Position numbers and translations under genes: made by a program
Part shown: positions 19,435-30,618 of the stretch, in pieces
Position numbering within the stretch: the first letter of the stretch is position 1
Layout of the letters: every line of letters starts with the position of its first letter
NCBI RefSeq assembly: GCF_024323335.1
Contig: NC_066579.1
Span: 2,495,001-2,559,000 of the forward strand
Source of the DNA: Lathyrus oleraceus
Taxonomy: Eukaryota > Streptophyta > Magnoliopsida > Fabales > Fabaceae
DNA length: 64,000 nt
Direction: 5' to 3'
The notes under the pieces: model-generated
Databases searched by the model: none
Told to the model about the DNA's origin: nothing
The model's input: the letters and a program-made list of their open reading frames with translations, nothing else

Positions 19435-22110
19435 TAGCTTAGAGATATGTACTTAACCTTTCGATCCATTGATCCTATTGGATTCTCTAAGTATTCGACA
19501 ATTGGTTTTTGTCAATCAGACTCAGTTAAATCTTCAATGGCAAATGCCTCAAAGTTTTTAGTATCTGCTGACCCCAACTTCCTCACACTTCAATCAAATC
19601 TCGTAACTTTTCTTTTGACACTTTGTACCCCAAGACGATTTGTGCCAACTCATTTTCCTTTTGATTTTCAAGTCGAAGAACTATCTCAATGTCCACAAAA
19701 TCAAAACACTTAATTAGTCGGTTGGCTATAACAAAGTACATGATTAAGTTTTTCTTAATACATATGTACTTCATCGTTATTTGCTTAACAACTAATTTAA
19801 AGTCTCCTCTTACTTCAACTCTTTTCGCCCCCCAAGATTTTGAGACCAACTATTAAAGCTTCATACTCAGCTTCATTATTTGAGCAAGAGCCGTTAATTC
19901 TATATTTGAACATCGTCAGAATCTTATTAGGGAAAGTTATTAAAATTCCAATGCCAATTCCATTTTTATGGCTGAAGCCAACAAAGTATAGCTTCCAGGG
20001 TTCTGGCTCCAAATAATTTTGAGATGCCTTGACTATTGCATGATCCACGATGAAGTCGGTGACCACCTGCCCCTTCATTGCCTTTAAAGGCACATATGTT
20101 AGGGAATATTTTGTTAGGGCAATGACTCATTTTCCAATTTGACTATGCAAAATTGGTTTATATAACATGTGCTCAATAATGTCAAAATGCGAAGACACGT
20201 GCAAATCAACTGGTTTTATATAGTGCTTTAATTTCATACATGAGAAATACAAACAAAGACACATCTTTTCTATAAGACTAAACCTAGTTTATGCATCGTT
20301 CAAGACTCGATTGAGGTAATAAATGGCCCTTTCGACACCATTATCATACTCTTGTGCTAACATACTTCCTATAGTCGAGTCTGGAGCAGAAATATACAAC
20401 ATCATGCACTTATTTCTAACAGTATGGGAAAAATCGGAGGAATCATCAAGTACTCATTTATTTCGTCGAAAACCCTTTGATGCTCTGGCTGCCATCTGAA
20501 CTCTTCCTTTTTCAAGCAAAGTATCGACGAGAATGCTCGAATCTTGCTACTCAGGTTTGAGATAAACCTCCTAAAAAAAGTTATTTTCCCCAATAAAGAT
20601 TGAAGTTATTTCTTGGTTGAATGAGGTCGAGTCTCCATGATGACTTTTGTCTTGTTCTGGTTAATCTTAATGCTCTTCTTATGGACCACAAAACCATTGA
20701 AATCTCAATCCTGCACACAGAAAGCGCACTTAAGAGGATTCATTTTTAGTATGCATTTCCTCATTCTTTCAAATGATTGTCGAAGGTGGTCGAGATGACC
20801 ATTTACCGACGCAAACTTAATGATTATATCATCAATATATATTTGCATAAACTTTTCGATATCATCATGAAAAATCGAATTCATCACCCTTTGCTAAGTT
20901 GCCCCAACATTCTTTAAGCCAAATGACCGCCCATTCATAGGTGCCTAAGGCTTTTGGACATCGAAATATCGTCTTCAACACATTTTCATATGCAATAAAA
21001 ATTTGGTTAAAACCAGAATAAACATCAAGCATACTGAGATATTCGAAATCTGCTGCTAAGTCGACCAACATTTCAACGACAGACATTGGGTATTCTTCCT
21101 TTGGGGTTACCGCATTTAGATCCATGAAGTCGATGCAAACCCTCAATGTGATTTTTTCTTGATCACTGGAACAATATTTGCAAGCCATTCGACATACCTT
21201 GTTGTCTTTATTAACTTGCTTTTCAGGAGTCTTTTGATCTCCTCTTTTATTTTGAACATAACCTCTGGTGCAAACCGTCTAGGCATCTGCTTAACCGGCT
21301 TCTTCCCTAACTTTATTGGAAGCTTTAGCTCCACTAAATCTCTTCTTAAACCTGGAATTTTGTTATAGTCACACGCGAAGCAATCTTTAAATTCTTGAAG
21401 TAATATAATTACCTCTAACCTTAAACTTGAGTCGATATTGGCGCTGATATTTGTCGGCCTTTTACTAGTCTCATCGCCCAAGTCGACTTCCTCCAACGGA
21501 CCCTAGGGTTGCATATTCATTGCTGACTTGACAAGATCCTTTATGAAGCCCAAAGGCTTATCAGCATAGATGTAGTCGAGCCTCTGGCTATTCAAACCAT
21601 CATCTTTTGTGCTTGCTAGTTGCGGATTTTCGAGTAGTTTTGGCTCAATGTTGATTCTCTGCCCCACATCGAATGCCTCTAATTTGTTGGCTTCGACAAC
21701 CATGTGTGGTACCTTAGCCTCTAAGGCCGTTTTCAATCCGTTTTTGGCTACATAAGCCGAAATTTGCTTTAGCTCATCGAACTCAACATCGTCATCGAAT
21801 TCGTCACCCTAGCCTGCTGGTCGGATGGTGTCATAACTTCTCTCACACATAATTTATTTGTCCCACATGAATCCATGGGTTGGGTGGAGTTTAAGAGAGT
21901 AAAATGCCTCTTTTAAAGGCATATATGCAAACCCTACTCATGTGCAAGGTTCTATATTTGCTAGATTCTTGTAAAAATTCCTTTTATCCACATGATTCAC
22001 TTACGTCATGTAATACCCTTGATCTGCTTCCACATTCTCCACTATTCTGGCATTCCTCCAAATCGTTATCCTCTAATGAAGTGACAAAGGTACAACTCTC
22101 GCCCCATGTA
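19435..22110 (-). pseudogene. Ty3/gypsy reverse transcriptase and RNase H (broken)
   Basis: Minus-strand pieces read in order. 21496-21143 holds the RT N-terminus, with MPRRFAPEVMFKIKEEIKRL and VPVIKK. 21188-20865 has RVCIDFMDLNAVTPKEEYPM and MLDVYSGFNQIFIA. 20887-20705 has the YIDD catalytic box (about 20839-20828), which is intact here. 20593-20402 has the RT connection, LSSKIRAFSS and FRWQPEHQRVFDEI. 20093-19583 is an RNase H-like domain with NNEAEYEALIVGLKI and NELAQI. A final reading to 19440 matches the spacer before integrase. Several frameshifts and stops separate the pieces, so no functional product is expected. Confidence 0.85.
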
Positions 22111-23010
22111 TCTACTACTGACCACAAAGTAAATTATAGCTCACCTTCGACGCGATTACCATGAAAACGGTAGGTCGGGTTATCGACCCAACAGTCACAT
22201 CGACCCAAATAACGCCCATTTTTTACCCTATTTTTCCTTAATAATTCGAGAGCAACATATTGGCAACTTAACTCGTATCCGCGGGTACCCACCTGAACCC
22301 GCCCCAAAGTTAACGGGGAAAACCCGCTTTGACTGGGTTTGGGTTCGGGTTTGGATTTTCCCCGATTATAAAATATGGGGATGGGTCGGGTAATGGAGAC
22401 ACTAGTACTCACCCCGTACCCGCCCCGTTTATTTCACTATATACATTATTATTTATTTTTGATAATTTAGAATATTAAATATGTGGTCAATGTTTTGATA
22501 TTTTAATTTGAATTTATTATTTAAAATATTTGAAATGTATGTATGAAATTTTTTTAGAATGTTTTATTTTATTATTTGTAATGTAATTTTATTTTGGAAA
22601 AATTACTATTTCTATTAAAAAAATTGATTTCACTAAATGAATGGTGGCGGGGCGGGGATACCCGACCCCGTTTGGGACGGGTTTGGGTTTTGATTCTCCA
22701 TCCCCTTTTGGGTTTGGGGCGTAGAACGGGGATTGTTTTGGGATTCGGGTTTGGGTTTGGCGGTGGTAAAAATTGTCCCCGACCCTCCCTGTTGCCATGC
22801 CTATATGTGGCCTTAAATCAGTGTCGTATTTTCCTATTTTTCTCAGCAAAAAAATGGGGCATAAGGTTAACAGTAGGCTCTCCATCCACTATAATATTAT
22901 TCATTGTAGTGTCTTCAACCTTTGCCCTTATAAAAAGAGGTTTAAGGTGATTCTTCATTTCTTCACGGTCTTTTAGAAAATTCGTTTTGTTCTTTGATGC
23001 AACCATTGTT
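22110..23010 (-). pseudogene. Ty3/gypsy protease region split by an insertion
   Basis: The N-terminal part (23006-22804) reads NNIIVDGEPTVNLMPHFF, a retropepsin-like active-site phrase in which VDG holds the catalytic Asp, followed by RKIGKYDTDLRPH. The C-terminal part (about 22250-22110) reads GVIWVDVTVGSITRPTVFMV. The 547-bp TIR element lies exactly between them, after DLRPH. Stops are present in the C-terminal part. The split is direct evidence that the TIR element is a later insertion. Confidence 0.75.
22257..22803 (-). mobile_element. GC-rich TIR element, copy A (non-autonomous DNA transposon-like)
   Basis: About 547 bp, the reverse complement of the copy at 30043-30613 along its whole length. 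One terminus (22792-22803, TTGCCATGCCTA) is intact; the other is eroded to 'atattggcaa' at 22257. Two GC-rich arms, full of 'cgggttcggg', 'aaacccaaaccc' and 'gcgggtacccgc'-type words, flank an AT-rich core of about 200 bases. It has no credible coding capacity. It interrupts the protease of a gypsy element. 'ATAT' lies on both sides, but the exact target duplication is unclear. Confidence 0.85.
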
Positions 23011-23012
23011 CA

Positions 23013-25787
23013 TTACAAAATAGCACATAAGTTTGTGCCTTACCATTTCCTCCTCCTCACGATCCGTTGGTTCAGCTACTCCCGTGACACAAGCATACTC
23101 CCTTGGGAGCACTGATACCATATTGCATATCACATCAAAATCTTCCTCTGATCCCGAATCAAAATTTTCAGTTACCAACTCATCTTCCTTAGATGGTGCT
23201 TACTCTTTTGCCTTTCCATTCGACTTGACTGGGTCGGGGGAGAACAACTGCCTCTCAACCGGTTTTTTGGCCTGGTCACTCACTCGACTTTGGTACGGTT
23301 TATTACTATTTGATTTAATAGCCTCTTTCTCATCTTTCTCTTTCCTCTGAAACCTTCTCCATTGCGTCCTCAATATCGGACTCTTCCCCCTGTAGTTGCT
23401 GGGATAATAGAAGTGTTTCTCCGATACTTGTAACTTCTCTCGATAGATCAGTGAAGATTTCCTACCCATCTCGAAGTTTCTCCACTTTTGAGGACCATGT
23501 TTCTTCTTGTCAGCAGGCTTCACCCATTTCCCTTGGGGAGCATTGGATGATGGCATGTAGGTGTCAGGTTTTCCCCTCTAACTGGTCGGAAACTGCTGGT
23601 TCCTTTGGGGGACTCCCCTTTTGTTAAAATGGTACTAAGGTCGGTTCTTCTCCCAGTTCCTCTTTTGCTGGGCCTGTCGAGCACCCTCCACTTTCCTAGA
23701 AGCTTTCTTGTCGAACACCACACTGCACCTCGGGTACAACATCACCTTCGAACCTTGGCTTTGCAGCAGTGAAGGAACTCAAGCAAGTCCTCTTCAGCCT
23801 TTGGGTAGACAACCTCAATTTGGTTCTCACTACCTTCGACAACTTTGTCCTTGGCTCCCATGTTGCAATTCTTGAAATCCTCAGTGATCTCGACCATGTT
23901 GACCCCCAGTGGTTCAACGTAGCTAGCTTCCTCGACCTGCAGTGGGTCGGAGTCTATCTTCATGGGAGGATTGCCCTTAGTGAACTTCAATCTCCCATCA
24001 TTCAAAGAACTCCGCACAAGATCCCTTAAAATAAAACATTGTGAAGTTTTATGTCCCAAACAATTGTGATATTTATAATACCCTATTTTCTTTCTTTGTT
24101 CTAATGGTGGCACTTTCACGCCTTGTGGCACTAAAATTTGGCCATCTGCAACCAATAAATAAAAAATCTCATCACATTTGGTCACATCGAAAGTATAGAT
24201 TTTCTTCGGCAACTTATCACTCTTTCTAGGTCTAGAAGGGTTCTTCCCATTTGTTGGTGTAAGAAGCTTACACACGTATGAGGATATTGACTTCAATTCA
24301 ACCAAGTGGTCATATTCGACATCTGACGCTAGGTCATTGTATATCATGTCGACGTAAGCCACATGTTCTTTCTTAATTTTGTTTACTTTGGATTTCTCAA
24401 CCTTCAACCGTTCGACTTGTCGAACTCTATCCGCCTAATTCATGATCGGGTACTTGTGTAAAACACCTTATTTTCAATAGTTGGAACCTATTAAGGTAGT
24501 CTTCGATTGATTCAGCAAACTTTCGCTTCACACTTGACAACTCTTTTAGACTGATCTTAGATTGCCCCATATAGAGTTGTTTATGGAATAACCTTTTTAA
24601 ACGAGTCTAATCATTAATAGATTGTGCAGGGAGGGTTGTAAACCATGTAAAATCCTTTTCTATAAGATAACTAGGGAAGCATATCATCCTTAAGTTCTGA
24701 TTATTTTCTATGTCTCCCGCTTCAGTTAAATATTGAGTGATATGTTCGACTGTGGACTCATTGCGATCACCAGCGAATTTAGTGAACTTAGGGAATTTTC
24801 ATCCTCTGGGGAGTTCAGTTTGTAACATATACTCCAACAAAGGATATGTGTAATTTGGCCTTTGCAGACCCATGTTCACACCATTCAGCGTCATTCTTTC
24901 GACTATGGCTGCAAGATTATTATCTCCTACCAAATTTTCTTATCGGACATGTTGGACCACTTGGTCCATGTTCTGATATGGGTTAACCATTAACATTGGT
25001 GGACGAATGACTTCTCTATGACTCTCTTGTTCGACTACGTGGGGCACAAATTATTGTCCCTGGTTTATTGTATTTTCTTCAAGTATTCCCTTGTTTGAAA
25101 TCGGTCTAGCCACCGGAGGTTGTACAATAGGTTAAACTTGCGCCTAAGGGGCGCCAAAAAAACGGAGATCCAATTCATTTGAGTTTCCATTTGTTGGTAA
25201 CTCCTATTCGTATTTTGAATCAAAGGGTTGAATATAGTACCCATTTGATCGGTAAGCATGTTCACCATATCATGGTTACTTTCATCCATATATTGTCTCA
25301 TTGCCATAACAGAATTCGTAATGAATGTTGGCATTATTTGGGAACCAAATCCCATCCCTAATTGGGGTTTCATGGTCCGACCAAGATTACCTATGGTCGA
25401 TCCCGACCCCAATAATGGTGAATATGCATTCGCAACATTGTCAACAAATGTCAAAGGGTTAGTATGTAAGTTGACCATTATTGATGTTGGCATACCATAA
25501 GGTTGTTCATGACCAAGCATAGGCATTATGAAACTTGTAGAAAAAGGCCAAAAGTCGGCCATAATTAGTTTGGGAGTCACTAGGTGACTCTGTGTTATCG
25601 AGGGAGAGAGTACTACTCCTTCGTGGGCCATTGGCGGTACAACCGTGGTTGACGGCATGATCGTGGTTGACGATATGGTCATCATGCTAACAATAGAGGG
25701 GATTGGTTCAGTCGAACTTTCAGTGACCGTGCTTTCCCCTACGCTAATGGATGGTTGTTTTCCATTGTTGTTTTAGGGAGTAGCCAT
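23013..25787 (-). pseudogene. Ty3/gypsy gag (broken)
   Basis: Starts at an ATG at 25787 and reads through a Ser/Thr/Pro-rich N-terminus (25685-25065) into a gag-like domain (traces at 24950-24500). A 24407-23742 piece follows with a CCHC-like knuckle YYKYHNCLGHKTSQC, then a Lys/Arg-rich stretch (23556-23200) before protease. Stops occur early (within the first codons after the ATG) and later, and the frame changes several times. It encodes no intact protein. Confidence 0.75.
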
Positions 25788-25944
25788 TTTCCTAACGTAT
25801 CTCCTCGTTGGGTTTCTAACTTCTTTTCTGGTTATCTTACCACTCCTTAACCTCATGAACACTCACAATATGAGAAGTTTCTTAAATGAAGAACTTTGCA
25901 AATAATTTTTCAAAAATGCACAGTTTAAATTTTTCACACAAAAG

Positions 25945-26676
25945 GGTCCCATAAGGTGTGTCAATTTGTTCATTGTAAAATTTAGTAAACAAAAATAAGT
26001 TTTATTTCACTTAAGGGATTAAAATCGAAAAGATCCCATGATATATTGTGTGAATCATAAGTTTTAAATAAAATAACATCAAAGTCCAAATGTAAGGTTT
26101 TTAGAATAATACTGAAATGAAACTATGAAATCGAAACGAAAGGAAAAGTTTAGAGAAGAATGACTAAAACTAATTCAATTGCAGTAAATGAATTGAAAAT
26201 AAATACTTTGATTTATAAAACGGAACGCATACGTACATTCTTCACTCTTTTCTCACACATATACATATACTTTGAGTTTTACAGAATTTGTGTACAATTG
26301 CGGACTCATAAAACTCAAAGTGAATACTACTTATATATAACTAATCCTATGTTAATCGTCTACAACAGTCGACTAAGCAAAATATGTCACGTCTTCATCT
26401 CCATGCAACCTTCGCCTTCGACATACTCCCGCGTTTCCTCAAGTAATTGTCTGATCTTATCCAATTACACATCATTTGACTACGTAGAGTAAACATCTTG
26501 GAAACCCTGAATTTCACTAAGTCCCCAAACCAATAAACTCTCTGGTCTCTGACTGATTACTATTCGACCAAAGATAATACAACCTTCTCGACAAACCAAA
26601 TTTGTCAAAATCTTCATGGTCATAACTGACCATTTTGATTTTTCAACAAAACCAACATTACATGATTCTTATCACA
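25945..26676 (-). repeat. Probable 5' LTR, PBS and leader of the minus-strand gypsy element
   Basis: On the minus strand, 'acaaattgacacaccttatg' (about 25968-25949) looks like a mutated form of the legume gypsy PBS/leader. Upstream of it a segment beginning TGTGATAAG (26676) and ending TACA (about 25977) could be the LTR, roughly 700 bp. No second LTR exists to confirm the borders. Confidence 0.4.
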
Positions 26677-26689
26677 TTTTTTTTGTAAT

Positions 26690-26953
26690 TAATGCTAGTG
26701 TCGAAAATATGAGATAATAGAGGTATGCTAGGCACGTGTAGAAGATTATTCAAGATTAAGACACAATTAGGTATGGTGTTAGATTTTATTTTGGCTGAAC
26801 CAATGGGTTTAATCTTTAAGCCATGACCATTACCTACAAGTACTTCATGTGAGCCATCATATGACTATTTATGTTATAAGCAAGAATTATGAAAAGTAAT
26901 ATGATGGGATGCACCTGAATCCGCGAACCAAGCATCTGACTCTAAGTTTGTTG
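26690..26953 (-). pseudogene. Copia gag-pol fragment around the protease active site
   Basis: The minus strand reads ESDAWFADSGASHHIT, then EVLVGNGHGLKIKPIGSAKI and NNLLHVPSIP, the classic copia protease segment with the DSGA active site. It starts abruptly at 26953, exactly where the CACTA terminus begins, so the rest was displaced or lost by that insertion. A stop interrupts it. Only this fragment is present. Confidence 0.8.
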
Positions 26954-28700
26954 CACTACTACAAATAATACATTTCATAACAAAGCTTTCACCTCAGCCA
27001 ATAAAAAATCGAGGTCAAATGATCGGGAACGCTTCATTTTAATTTTTTATAATAAAAATTAAATCGTATCCCTCGGGTTTTCAGAAAAACGATATAAAAT
27101 GTAGTTCAGGGCTTGAGCGCAATTTTGTGCTTTATTTAGAATTAGATAAGCACCATTATTTTATAAATAATTTTTCCTCTCGTTTTTTTTTTAAAACCGA
27201 CATGCAAGTTGAATTAATATTTTATTTAATTAAATTGAACCCAGCTTTTACGTTAGTTGTTGTCCCTCGGTTTTCTTTACCAATCGAGATATAAACTCTA
27301 AGCATTATTTTATTACAACATCAGAATGGTAAGTCTCGTTTACTTTTTATTATTTTTTCCCCTAAAGAAACACAATTCATCTTCTCCACCAAATGAACTG
27401 AAACATCATTCTTCATCTTCTCCAAGGAGGAAAGAAGTTCGAATAAGAAAACTCACTCATCACGTTTCTAGTATGTAAAACTTTGTCCATGAATCTACCG
27501 ATAATGTCTTTGTTGTTGTTGTTATTATTATTGTTGTCGTCGTTGTCATTATTGTTTTTGAGACTTAGGTATAATGTTGTGTTGTTTTTCATGTATTTGA
27601 AGTTATTGTTGTTTAGTGTTATTGTTGTTTCATTGAGATGAAATGTTCATTGTTGTTGAATTTGTATAAAAACTATTTTATTTTCAGAAGTTATATGAGA
27701 TTATGAATTGTAATTGGATGAAAGCCAATAGATTAAGTAAAGAGTATGAGAATGAAGTGATTCAATTTCTTGAATTTGTGGAGAAAAATCTTCCTAACAA
27801 TAATGAGATTTTTATTGTTCTTGCTACAATACACAAAAACATCAAAAGAAAGATATATTTAACCATTTAGGTTGTGATGATATTATTCAAAATTACACAA
27901 AATGGGTATGTCATGGTGAAGTGATTAAAAAAGACATGCGTCATATAGAGTTGAAGTTGATGAATATAGGAATGACACTCTAAAAGATATGATTCATGAT
28001 ATTGGAGTACAGTATTTTAAGAAAGTTTGTGTAGAGGATAATTTGCAAAGAGACATGAAATAGTCATTATTTTTGGGATGGAGAAGTTTTACAAGATTTT
28101 CATTTGTGCTAAAACTATTTAATCTTAAAAAAAATATGAATGGAAAGATAGAAGTTTCATTGAATTACTTGAATTGTTATAAGAAATGTTTTCAAAAGAT
28201 AACACGTTGTCGAACCATAATCATGAGGCAAAAAAGATATTGTATCTAATGGATTTGGACTGTGTTAAAATACATGCATGTCGTAATGATTGTATATTAT
28301 ATAGGAAATGATATGAATCTTTGAAGGAGTGCCTAAGATGTGGGAAGTCACGCTACAAACTGAAGGACAATGGTGCTGAAGATGATGATGGTGCAACTAG
28401 ATAGGATGTTCCTGCCAAAATGGTGCGGTACCTATGGACTTTGATTGAATCCTAGACCATGATTTGATCTTCTCTGAATATTTTTGATGAATACCAGTCG
28501 TAGACGGTGAGATTCTAAGAACAGTGATGCATGCGATACATGCTTCTTTGAAGCTAGATGACGGACGAGGAAGAACGCATGAAAAAGAATGAAGGTGAAG
28601 TAGGAGAAAGGTGGTAGTGGATCTAAACCACCGATACCATATTAAAATTTTGACCTAACTTAGTCATTGACATTTTCCCAATTTGTTAATTTCAATTTCA
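26954..28700 (+). mobile_element. CACTA (En/Spm) transposon fragment, 5' terminus plus transposase remnant
   Basis: The terminus reads CACTACTACAAATAATA at 26954, the signature of plant CACTA elements. It is followed by subterminal sequence with 'cctcgg' repeats (27078-27290) and a TNP2-like transposase remnant (27686-28410). No matching TAGTAGTG terminus was found downstream, so the element is truncated or its other end has decayed; the end given is only where recognisable sequence stops. A TTG-rich microsatellite (27511-27550) lies inside. Confidence 0.72.
27686..28410 (+). pseudogene. TNP2-type CACTA transposase N-terminal region (broken)
   Basis: Pieces of the transposase-associated domain and the following TNP2 region can be read: NRLSKEYENEVIQFLEFVEKN-like sequence (27725-27800), HLGCDDIIQNYTKWV (27869-27915), DMIHDIGV (27980-28010), LFNLKK and ELLELL traces, and HACRNDCILYR and SLKECLRCGKSRYKL (28270-28370). 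The C-x2-C and Cys-rich end matches the known pattern. Many stops and frame changes occur. This is a dead copy. Confidence 0.75.
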
Positions 28701-28723
28701 AGAGCTATGACATCATACCACTA

Positions 28724-28842
28724 TATATGACAACTTAATGATATGTCATATCTTCTTAAAATATCATTGTCTTCATACTCTCTTTTATTCATAGGAAATA
28801 ATTATATAACAACTTAATGATATGTCATATCATTCTTAAAAT
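28724..28842. repeat. Duplicated 40-bp segment in the 3' flank of the NCR gene
   Basis: The phrase 'caacttaatgatatgtcata' occurs at about 28730 and again at about 28809, each followed by a similar 'tcttaaaata' stretch, about 79 bases apart. The core is nearly palindromic (atgatatgtcat). No function is assigned. Confidence 0.6.
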
Positions 28843-28846
28843 AAAC

Positions 28847-29163
28847 TTACCTAGAATTTTTAACTTTTTTAGAATGTAAACAAAAGCACATATGATTAGA
28901 ACATACAGCTATCATTGAAGGGACACACACAGAATCAGGACAATTATTGTCACCTATACAAGGTTCAGAGTATCCTGTAATGTTAAATAAGAAAATTAAA
29001 GTGTTAATAATAATAGATAAAAAAATTATGTATAGTAGTAATAATAAAGAAGAAAATTTGAAAAGGATAATAGAAAGTGCTTACCCGCATTTACGCTACT
29101 TAGAACAAAAAATAGGAAAATAATTATGGTCATGGCATGAGCATATTTAAGAATATTAGTCAT
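28847..29163 (-). CDS. Nodule-specific cysteine-rich (NCR) peptide, six-cysteine type
   Basis: A small secreted defensin-like peptide gene in two exons (minus): 29163-29085 and 28974-28847, predicting 68 residues. Exon 1 encodes a signal peptide (MTNILKYAHAMTI start, then a run of Ile/Phe/Leu/Val and a small-residue cleavage region SSVNAG). The intron (29084-28975, 110 bp) has GT-AG ends and splits a Gly codon, the standard NCR layout. The mature part has six cysteines spaced C-x5-C-x4-C-x7-C-x4-C-x-C, the canonical NCR pattern, and an 'NNCPD' phrase after the first Cys. In IRLC legumes such peptides are made in nodule cells, routed to the symbiosome and drive bacteroid differentiation. The frame is open to a TAA at 28849. 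Nodule expression is inferred from the family. The main alternative is a non-nodule defensin-like peptide. Confidence 0.85.
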
Positions 29164-29193
29164 ATATTTTATTTCTTCTTCACAAGTAGCAAA

Positions 29194-29202
29194 CTATATA
29201 AT
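29194..29202 (-). promoter_or_regulatory. TATA box of the NCR gene
   Basis: ATTATATAG on the minus strand, about 30 bases upstream of the start codon. This leaves little room for a leader, so the true start site could also use an element further upstream. Position and sequence are plausible but unproven. Confidence 0.4.
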
Positions 29203-29204
29203 TT

Positions 29205-30037
29205 TTGTATCAATTTATAGTGATTTATTATTTCTTAAGAAAATGATTTTAAAAAATTGTTTTTTATGCATATCCAAGCGTCGCGTTTATTCTTTTAGAT
29301 CATTAAATTATTTTTAAACTCAGAAAACCCTTTCAAAGCAACAATGTAATATTCTAGTATTGACTGATTGTCGGTTATTCGTATATCAAAAAAAATGATG
29401 CGACAATGTATTTATGCATACTAAATAAAATTTAATGCATATCAAATATGAGAATAGTGTGATTTATTCAAGATTCTCATTATCATCAATATTATATTAT
29501 TATTCGTATTTATTAAAATTTACCAATGATCATATATCATAGTTATTTTATTGAGGTAATAGATGACGTTGATTACTACAAGAAATAAGGAAATTAGAAC
29601 ATCATAAACAAATTTAAAAGTTTTAATCACGCAATTAATATAATAATAACCTTCTTTCTAGACTAACCGGGGGTTTGAGTTTAAAGTTAACCATACAAAT
29701 TAAAAAACAAATTCGACCAATCTAATAAAATTGCATACTGATCCAAAAATAAAAATTAAATATCATTAAATATCTTTTAATATTTTTTTGCAAAACCTAT
29801 TTGGATGAGATAGAATTATTAATTGATTTTTCAAAATCAAACAAAACTGCATAAATATAATTTAATATTTATTTAATTTTTCATTATATAATATATTACA
29901 TTAATTTATCATTTATTGAATGTTTAGTTTATTTTAATACTTATTAATTTTGTTTAATATTTTTTATTTTTCTTATTTCATAAAATCCTTGTTATTAATA
30001 TGTTATATTAAATTTTAATATATTATATGTCTTGGTA
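29205..30037. other. AT-rich spacer upstream of the NCR gene
   Basis: No gene is seen. It holds whatever upstream promoter elements the NCR gene uses. I did not recognise a specific nodule motif with confidence. Confidence 0.35.
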
Positions 30038-30042
30038 TGAAA

Positions 30043-30613
30043 TAGGCATGGCAACGGGGCGGGTCGGGGACGGTTTTTACCTCTCCCAAACCCAAACCCG
30101 AATCCCCAAACAATCCCCGTTCCCCGCCCCAAACCCAAACGGGGATGGGGAATCAAAACCCAAACCCATCCCAAACGGGTTCGGGTTGGGTTCGGGTATC
30201 CCCGCCCCGCCACCATTCATTTAGTAAAATCAATTTTTTAATTGAAATATTTATTTTTCCAAAATAAAATTACATTACAAATAATAAAATAAAACAATCT
30301 AAAAAAATTACATACATACATTTCAAATATTTTAAATAATAAATTCAAATTAAATTATCAAAACATTGACCACATATTTAATATTTTATATTATCAAAAA
30401 TAAATAATAATGTACATAGTAAAATAAACGGGGCGGGTTCGGGGACGGGTTCGGGGTGGGTACTAGTGTCCCCATTACCCGACCCGTCCCCATATTTTAA
30501 AATCGGGGAAAACCCAAACCCAAACCCAAACCCAGTCAAAGCGGGTTTTCCCCGTCAACTTCGGGGCGGGTTCGGGTTGGTACCCGCGGGTACGGGTTAT
30601 ATTGCCATGCCTA
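30043..30613 (+). mobile_element. GC-rich TIR element, copy B (complete)
   Basis: 571 bp with perfect 12-bp terminal inverted repeats (TAGGCATGGCAA / TTGCCATGCCTA) and a flanking 5-bp direct repeat TGAAA (30038-30042 and 30614-30618). The left GC-rich arm (30055-30225) and right arm (30430-30600) are built from 'gggttcggg', 'aacccaaaccc' and 'ggtacccgcgggtac' words; the core is AT-rich. Open frames in the arms are Pro/Asn/Gly/Lys low-complexity translations and are not genes. The structure is that of a non-autonomous cut-and-paste element. The superfamily is not settled: the 5-bp duplication does not fit hAT (8 bp) or CACTA (3 bp). Confidence 0.85.
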
Positions 30614-30618
30614 TGAAA

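Larger units (their letters stand above)
19435..26676 (-). mobile_element. Decayed Ty3/gypsy retrotransposon, 3' truncated
   Basis: On the minus strand this reads as probable 5' LTR (about 26676-25977), degenerate PBS and leader, gag (25787-23013), protease (23010-22110, split by an insertion), RT (about 21500-20600) and RNase H domains (about 20600-19580). The reading fades at about 19435 and no integrase or 3' LTR is found, so the 3' part is lost. The protein phrases (MPRRFAPE, YIDD, LVDLAADFEYLSML) are those of a common legume gypsy family. Stops and frame changes are spread throughout. The TIR element at 22257-22803 is inserted into it. Confidence 0.85.

Noticed and set aside
30027..30224. 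Pro/Asn/Lys-rich frames in the GC-rich arms, also at 22589-22950
   Set aside because: They lie in the arms of a TIR element, occur on both strands and are composed of short repeated words; not genes.
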